Source of the DNA: Bacillota bacterium
GTDB taxonomy: Bacteria > Bacillota > Clostridia > Christensenellales > UMGS416
Direction of reading: 5' to 3'
Assembly (NCBI GenBank): GCA_023409755.1
Contig: JAEYRA010000179.1
Location: forward strand, 1 to 10,961
Length of the DNA stretch: 10,961 nucleotides
The translations under genes and the position numbers were made by a program. Positions within the stretch are counted from its first letter, which is position 1. The number at the start of each line of letters is the position of its first letter. Below the pieces are notes generated by a model. The model was not told the DNA's origin. It saw only the letters and a program-made list of their open reading frames with translations, and made no database searches. Below, piece by piece: positions 7,695 through 10,961 of this stretch.

Positions 7695-8248
7695 CAGAAC
7701 TGCACCTTAACGTTTTCGCGCTGGGGAGCGTCGATCTCAAAGAGGGTACCCTTCTCCAGGTGCATGGCCCCGGCCACCAGGTTGCTGGGGAAACTCTCCC
7801 GCTGGGTGTTCAGGTCACGCACGACGCCGTTGTAGTACTTACGGGAATTGAGGATGTCCTCCTCGATGGAACTCAGCTCGCTCTGCAGCTGCTGGAACCC
7901 CTGGTTGGCCTTGAGATCGGGGTAGCTCTCCGCCAGGGCGAAGAGGCTGCGGAGCGTGCCGGTCAGTTCGTTCTCCCCCTGGGCGCGTTCGGCCATGGTG
8001 GGGGCGCTGGCGGCGGCGTTGCGGGCCTTCACCACGGCTTCCAGCGTGCCGGCCTCGTGCTTGGCGTAGCCCTTCACCGTCTCCACCAGGTTGGGCACCA
8101 GGTCGTAGCGGCGCTTCAGGTACACGTCCATGGTGGAGAAGGCTTCCTCCATCTTATTGCGCAGGCTGATGAAGCGGTTGTAGGTCGACACGTACCAGAT
8201 GAGAATGATGACGACGACGGCAATGGCAATGATCCAACCCCAAGGCAT
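7694..8248 (-). CDS. lemA: LemA family protein
   Basis: The 184-residue protein has one N-terminal membrane helix (4-20), a very short N-terminal end, and a long helical domain. Family signatures are clear: EEAFSTMDVYLKRRYDLVPNLVETVKGYAKHE (34-65), LFALAESYPDLKAN (102-115) and SRKYYNGVVRDLN (135-147). The start at 8248 is chosen because GAGGAGG lies eight bases upstream, the length fits the family, and the membrane helix begins at once. The frame stays open to 8476, but that extension is low-complexity antisense-like sequence upstream of a good -10. It is probably first in an operon with DUF2207, whose start codon overlaps its stop. The precise function of LemA proteins is unknown. Confidence 0.95.
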   Translation of the reverse strand: MPWGWIIAIAVVVIILIWYVSTYNRFISLRNKMEEAFSTMDVYLKRRYDLVPNLVETVKGYAKHEAGTLEAVVKARNAAASAPTMAERAQGENELTGTLRSLFALAESYPDLKANQGFQQLQSELSSIEEDILNSRKYYNGVVRDLNTQRESFPSNLVAGAMHLEKGTLFEIDAPQRENVKVQF

Positions 8249-8288
8249 AGCAAGTTCCTCCTCGATGGTATTTTGTTCTATGTGTAGT

Positions 8289-8294
8289 ATTATA
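8289..8294 (-). promoter_or_regulatory. -10 element of the lemA operon promoter
   Basis: A perfect TATAAT reads 8294 to 8289 on the minus strand, 40 bases before the lemA ATG. No convincing -35 is visible at 16-19 bp spacing (TGGTGC at 17 bp), and there is no extended -10. This suggests a weak promoter or one needing an activator. Confidence 0.5.
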
Positions 8295-8398
8295 GCGCGC
8301 CGAACACGTCCGCACCACTGCGGGAGGCGGAAAACCTGCCTGCGGCCCGCCATCTGACGGCCCGGCCGTTTGAACCCACACCACCGACAAAAAGGGTG

Positions 8399-8427
8399 TT
8401 GACAGGAGCGTGCCACTGCGTTATTAT
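8399..8427 (+). promoter_or_regulatory. Promoter of the padR-DUF2812 operon
   Basis: A perfect -35 TTGACA (8399-8404) and -10 TATTAT (8422-8427, five of six) are separated by 17 bp. This is the best-matched promoter in the window and should be strong unless repressed. The start point would lie near 8434, in the centre of the palindrome at 8424-8444. Confidence 0.85.
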
Positions 8428-8444
8428 ATCGGTGACCGATATAA
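8424..8444 (+). promoter_or_regulatory. Perfect palindrome over the -10, probable PadR operator
   Basis: Two perfectly complementary 10-bp arms (TTATATCGGT at 8424-8433 and its reverse complement at 8435-8444) surround a single central G. The palindrome covers most of the -10 and the predicted start point, so a bound repressor dimer would block RNA polymerase. A shorter dyad follows directly (AACGG 8443-8447 with CCGTT 8451-8455), and a further AACGG sits at 8458-8462, so a second weaker site is possible. The adjacent padR gene makes autorepression the simplest reading. Confidence 0.7.
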
Positions 8445-8488
8445 CGGGTACCGTTGTAACGGAGGACGAAACTCAAGGAGGAGAGGAC

Positions 8489-8812
8489 ATGCCCGGAAAC
8501 GAGAGCATTGCCCTGACCGAAGCGGTCTATTACATCCTGCTGTCACTGGGGCAGCCGCTGCATGGCTACGGTATTCTGCAGAATGTGGAGAAACTCAGCG
8601 CTGGGCGGGTGGTGCTGGCGGCGGGCACGCTGTATGGCGCGCTCAACACCCTGCTGGAACGGGGCTGGATTGCCGCGCTGCCGGGGGAGGCAGCCTCCCG
8701 CCGGAAGGAATACTACCTGACCGACGCGGGGCGGGCCGCCGCCAGGTCAGAGCTTACGCGGCTCAAGGAATTGGTGCAGAACGGCGAAGCGCTGTTGGGG
8801 GGTCAAGTATGA
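8489..8812 (+). CDS. PadR family transcriptional regulator
   Basis: The 107-residue winged-helix DNA-binding protein carries PadR signatures: LTEAVYYILLSL and LHGYGI in the first helices (9-29), GTLYGALNTLLERGWI in the recognition helix (46-61) and RRKEYYLTDAGR in the wing (71-82). The length fits the short PadR subfamily, which dimerises through a single C-terminal helix. The start at 8489 has AAGGAGG (8475-8481) seven bases upstream. An upstream in-frame ATG at 8396 lies before the promoter and is not used. It probably represses its own operon through the overlapping palindrome. The stop overlaps the start of the DUF2812 gene (ATGA), so the two are translationally coupled. The inducing signal is unknown. 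Confidence 0.95.
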   Translation: MPGNESIALTEAVYYILLSLGQPLHGYGILQNVEKLSAGRVVLAAGTLYGALNTLLERGWIAALPGEAASRRKEYYLTDAGRAAARSELTRLKELVQNGEALLGGQV

Positions 8813-9387
8813 AAAAGGTATGTTATCGGGTCTTTACCATTGCTCAGTATCTGGAGGAGGAGCAGTGGCTGGCAGAGATGGCGGCCCAGGGGTGGCTGTT
8901 GACGGCTGTGTCCCCGTTCCGCTACGAGTTCACCCAGGGTGAGCCGGGGGAGTACATCTACCGCCTGCAGCTGCTGGAGCACAGCCCCGCCCACCCGGAG
9001 AGCCAGCGCTACCTGGGGTTCCTGCAGGAGATGGGCGTGGAGTATGTGGGTTGCTGCCTCGACTGGGTCTACCTGCGGCGGCGGGCGTCTGAGGGCCCCT
9101 TTGAGCTGTTCTCCGACGTAACGTCCCGCATCCGGCACCTGCGGCGCATCGTGCGGCTGATGAACATCGGCGTTCCTCTGTTCTGCCTGGAGGTTGTCTT
9201 TTTGACCTTCTTACTGTGGCAGGGGTGGAGGGACGTGCGTCTGGGCATCCTGCCGGCCGGGTCGCCCATGGTGTTGATGGTGCTTGATGCGCTTTTCCTG
9301 GCGCTGATTGTGGTCATCCTGCTCTGCCGCGGGCCGATGGACCAGACCCTGCACCGCCTGCAGGAGGAGCAGAAGGTGAGGGAGTAG
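8809..9387 (+). CDS. DUF2812 domain-containing membrane protein
   Basis: The 192-residue product has an N-terminal soluble DUF2812 domain (~1-112). The visible family pattern is WLAEMAAQGWLL (20-31), then YIYRL, and SEGPFELFSDVTSRIRHL (94-111). Two predicted membrane helices follow at ~118-139 and 153-173, with a short charged tail. Translation starts at ATG 8809 inside the padR stop (4-base overlap), with a G-rich site (8797-8802) upstream. PadR-DUF2812 pairs are common in Firmicutes, where the membrane protein is the usual target of the repressor. Its function is unknown; a role in sensing or envelope stress is only a guess. The frame is open upstream to 8410, but that part overlaps padR and looks like shadow translation. 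Confidence 0.9.
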   Translation: MKKVCYRVFTIAQYLEEEQWLAEMAAQGWLLTAVSPFRYEFTQGEPGEYIYRLQLLEHSPAHPESQRYLGFLQEMGVEYVGCCLDWVYLRRRASEGPFELFSDVTSRIRHLRRIVRLMNIGVPLFCLEVVFLTFLLWQGWRDVRLGILPAGSPMVLMVLDALFLALIVVILLCRGPMDQTLHRLQEEQKVRE

Positions 9388-9390
9388 GGC

Positions 9391-9411
9391 GGCGCGGCTG
9401 GCCGCGCCTTT
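9391..9411 (+). terminator. Weak terminator-like hairpin after the DUF2812 gene
   Basis: A G+C-rich stem (9391-9397 with 9402-9408, 4-nt loop) lies three bases past the stop codon and is followed by TTT. The T-run is short, so termination may be inefficient. Its 3' arm is also the edge of the repeat copy that starts here, so it may belong to the repeat instead. Confidence 0.4.
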
Positions 9412-9584
9412 CGCGTCCGTCGCTGTAGCGTCGAACGCGATCTGGAGTGCTTGTTCCGTCTCCGTTGGATCGTCCGCCGCACATGTCGCCGGACGATCAT
9501 AAACGATAGCGCTCATGCAGATTTCTATGAATACGTTTCGCCTGCGGGCGAGTTCTAGTATCTGCTTTTTCTGGCTTCATTCTT

Positions 9585-9611
9585 CCTCCCGCCGAATGAA
9601 TCGGCGGGAGG
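9585..9611. repeat. Perfect 11-bp hairpin of repeat copy 1
   Basis: CCTCCCGCCGA (9585-9595) pairs with 9601-9611 around the loop ATGAA. Copy 2 has the matching hairpin at 9933-9949 with the same loop and a 6-bp stem. There the closing A-T pair is replaced by G-C, a compensatory change that keeps the stem. No T-run follows on either strand, so it is not a clear terminator. Confidence 0.7.
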
Positions 9612-9655
9612 TTCATCTCACTTTGCCCGTTTTAGGGGGTTTACAGACAACCTGC

Positions 9656-9990
9656 GGCGTGGTGGCCGCGTCTTTCGCGTCCGACGCTGTGGCGTCGAAC
9701 GCGATCTGGAGTGCTCGTTCCGTCTCCGTTGGATCGCCGTTCGCGCCTTACGCGCCATCTAGGGTGCATGGGCGAGCAGCACGCAAAGCGTTCGACCAGC
9801 CCGACCTGCCCGATCGCCGCACATGTCGCCGGACGATACGAAGCCGTGGTGCTCATGCGGGTTTGATTGAATGCGTTTCGCCTGCGGCGGGGTCTTTGTC
9901 TTCTGGTCCTATACGAACCTTCATTTCCCTTTCGCCGGATGAACCGGCGTTCGGTTCTTGGATTTTGTCCCTAAAGCTAACTTCTTGGAC
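9656..9990 (+). repeat. Unrecognised intergenic repeat, copy 2 with ~76-bp extra segment
   Basis: Copy 2 lies head-to-tail with copy 1. It carries 78 bases (9737-9814) where copy 1 has two (9473-9474). The extra segment is flanked by GATCG on both sides (9732-9736 and 9812-9816), so it could be an insertion in copy 2 or a deletion between short repeats in copy 1. The inner hairpin CGACGC/GCGTCG (9682-9697) is perfect here and has one mismatch in copy 1. Beyond the hairpin at 9933-9949 similarity fades. The far edge is approximate. Confidence 0.75.
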
Positions 9991-10000
9991 TAAAGACGGA

Positions 10001-10025
10001 CCACCTCCGCGTTTCGCAGAGGTGG
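10001..10025 (-). terminator. Possible terminator hairpin of the AraC-VOC gene
   Basis: A stem of seven pairs (CCACCTC 10001-10007 with 10019-10025) extended past one mismatch by GCG/CGC has a TTT loop on the plus strand. It lies about 30 bases past the stop of the minus-strand gene. On the minus strand it is followed by TCCGTCTTT, a poor U-tract, so the call is tentative. Confidence 0.35.
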
Positions 10026-10053
10026 CTCGGTTTGCTGCCGGGGCCGTGGCAGC

Positions 10054-10863
10054 CTAGGCCTGGGTCGTCTCAAAGAACCGCAGGAGACTGCCGTCGGGCG
10101 TCTCCACGGTGCACTCCCGCGCGCCCCAGGGTTGGTCGCAGATGTCGGAGATCTTCGTCCACCCCTTGGCCCTCACCCGCTGGTGCAGGCGGTCGAGCCC
10201 CTGCACCAGCAGGAACCCCACCACGCCCTTGGAGGGTTCGCCGCGGAAGAGGTGGATGCCCCGGAACGGGGTGAGCTGGGCCACAATGAGCTCGCCGGGG
10301 TAATCGAACACGCAGCCATAGCCGCCCGCGCCTTGCTCGTCGCGAGCAGTCACGTCGCCATACCAACCCAGCACATCCCGGAACCATTGGATGGTGCGGT
10401 CCATGTCCGGGGTGAAATAGACCGGGGCATTCTCCCTGACGTAATAGCCCCGCTGGCTGTAGAGTTCCATGTCGTTCATGTCCGTGCTCCTTTCCTTGTT
10501 GCCAAATGCGAAGGCGATGGGTGGACAGGACCGCAGGGGAATGCCCTCGTTGCGCGCTGACGAGGGCGGCACCCCGTGCCACTGGCTGAACGCCCGGGAG
10601 AAGGACGCCGGGGAGTCGTAGCCGTACTTTAGGGCGATCTCGATCACGCGCCCCTCACCCCGCCGCAGGTCCTCCGCCGCCAGCGTCAGCCGCCGGCAAC
10701 GGATGTACTCCCCCAGGGGGACTTGCGCAATGAAGGAGAACAGCCGCTGAAACTCCCATGCCGAGCATCCCGTGTACCTCGCTGCCCGGGCCAGGTCAAT
10801 CTCACCGGCCAGGTTCTCCTCGATGTACGCCACGGCGCTGTTCATACCAGTTTGCCAATCCAT
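10054..10863 (-). CDS. AraC-type regulator fused to a VOC-family domain
   Basis: The 269-residue protein starts with a two-helix-turn-helix AraC/XylS DNA-binding domain (~8-105). The first HTH lies around 22-45 and the second around 72-95, with IEIALKYGYDSPASFSRAFSQWHG matching the family signature. A linker with PPIAFAF (114-120) leads to a VOC domain (~145-267; YFTPDMDRTIQWFRDVLGW, ending ETPDGSLLRFFE). In similar Clostridial regulators this position usually holds a GyrI-like effector domain, so the VOC domain probably binds the small-molecule signal. No clear metal-binding His is seen in its first strand, so an enzyme role is doubtful. The ATG at 10863 has GGAGGT about six bases upstream. 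A second ribosome site and ATG lie at the domain junction (M129). Targets are unknown. Confidence 0.85.
   Translation of the reverse strand: MDWQTGMNSAVAYIEENLAGEIDLARAARYTGCSAWEFQRLFSFIAQVPLGEYIRCRRLTLAAEDLRRGEGRVIEIALKYGYDSPASFSRAFSQWHGVPPSSARNEGIPLRSCPPIAFAFGNKERSTDMNDMELYSQRGYYVRENAPVYFTPDMDRTIQWFRDVLGWYGDVTARDEQGAGGYGCVFDYPGELIVAQLTPFRGIHLFRGEPSKGVVGFLLVQGLDRLHQRVRAKGWTKISDICDQPWGARECTVETPDGSLLRFFETTQA
10477..10497 (-). promoter_or_regulatory. Internal ribosome binding site and ATG at the AraC/VOC junction
   Basis: On the minus strand, AAGGAAAGGAG (10497-10487) is followed after seven bases by an in-frame ATG (10479-10477, M129). Translation from here would give a 141-residue stand-alone VOC protein ending at the same stop. 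The site is as good as the one at the full-length start. Lys-Glu-Arg coding alone could produce such bases by chance, so use of this start is a hypothesis. Confidence 0.45.
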
Positions 10864-10961
10864 GTTTTCACCTCCGCACTCATCATAACCTTTGCGGGTA
10901 TTCGTTGCTTTGCAGTTTCTGTATTCTTTTGCGGGGCTGGCCCGATAGGCCGGGGTTCCAT
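10864..10961 (-). promoter_or_regulatory. Upstream region of the AraC-VOC gene
   Basis: Apart from the ribosome site, a TATGAT (10887-10882 on the minus strand, five of six to a -10) lies about 20 bases before the start. No good -35 is found at 16-19 bp spacing. The rest holds no gene that I can see. Confidence 0.3.

Larger units (their letters stand above)
9390..9640 (+). repeat. Unrecognised intergenic repeat, copy 1
   Basis: This is the first of two related copies; the orientation given is arbitrary. The best block, 9401-9472, matches copy 2 (9665-9736) at 68 of 72 positions. A second block of 23 identical bases starts at 9475, followed by patchy matches (GCTCATGC, CGTTTCGCCTGCG) and a distal hairpin. 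The copy contains a 9-bp inverted repeat (GATCGTCCG 9468-9476 with 9490-9498) and the hairpin at 9585-9611. One end abuts the DUF2812 stop codon. No transposase, target duplication or known repeat family was recognised. Confidence 0.8.

Noticed and set aside
8249..8476. N-terminal extension of LemA to 8476
   Set aside because: It would start upstream of the -10 at 8289-8294 and inside the padR control region, and it adds 76 residues not found in LemA proteins. The start at 8248 has a strong ribosome site.
8396..8488. N-terminal extension of PadR to 8396
   Set aside because: The upstream ATG lies before the -35 of the padR promoter, so it would not be in the transcript.
9641..9856. Minus-strand peptides in the repeats, with similar starts (MSAIVYDRPATCAA in copy 1, MSTTASYRPATCAA in copy 2)
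   Set aside because: The likeness comes from the DNA repeat. Copy 2 shifts frame at the 76-bp difference, copy 1 runs antisense into the DUF2812 gene, three of four block differences are non-synonymous, and no ribosome site is seen.
9515..10057. 180-residue plus-strand frame across both repeat copies
   Set aside because: There is no ribosome site at its start and it runs through both hairpins. Three of the four differences between the two copies of the 72-bp block would change the residue, which argues against protein-level selection.

Overview
The window looks like chromosomal DNA from a high-GC endospore-lineage Firmicute (Bacillota, Clostridia-like). The reasons are the G+C-rich coding bias, strong AGGAG-type ribosome binding sites, two TTG start codons, and the gene families present: a SpoIID/LytB protein with SH3 repeats, a PadR-DUF2812 pair, LemA with DUF2207, and a short AraC-type regulator. 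The genus cannot be fixed from the sequence alone. No rRNA, tRNA, CRISPR array, transposase, integrase or phage gene was seen.

Layout. (1) 1-3570, plus strand: a single gene for a secreted 1095-residue cell-wall protein (SpoIID/LytB domain, then eight SH3-like modules). It has a promoter preceded by two exact 11-bp direct repeats, a roughly 150-nt leader with stem-loops, and a strong intrinsic terminator. (2) 3695-8300, minus strand: a likely operon lemA - DUF2207 membrane protein - GNAT acetyltransferase. It is followed by a TIM-barrel sugar phosphate isomerase/epimerase-like gene that also has its own consensus promoter. The LemA and DUF2207 genes overlap by one base. (3) 8399-9387, plus strand: a PadR repressor and a DUF2812 membrane protein with overlapping stop and start codons, driven by a near-consensus promoter whose -10 overlaps a perfect palindrome, presumably the PadR operator. 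(4) 9388-10053: a gene-free stretch made largely of two diverged head-to-tail copies of an unrecognised hairpin-bearing repeat. (5) 10054-10863, minus strand: an AraC-type HTH protein fused to a VOC (glyoxalase/bleomycin-resistance) domain, with a well-placed internal ribosome binding site and ATG exactly at the domain junction.

How the genes work together. The first gene and the LemA/DUF2207 pair belong to the cell envelope. The PadR-DUF2812 pair and the AraC-VOC protein look like two self-contained sensory/regulatory units. The window reads as ordinary chromosome. The parts most worth a second look are the unexplained tandem repeat at 9390-9990, the PadR operator, the AraC-VOC internal start, and the response-regulator-like direct repeats ahead of the wall gene. 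No clearly new defence, biosynthetic or mobile system was found.
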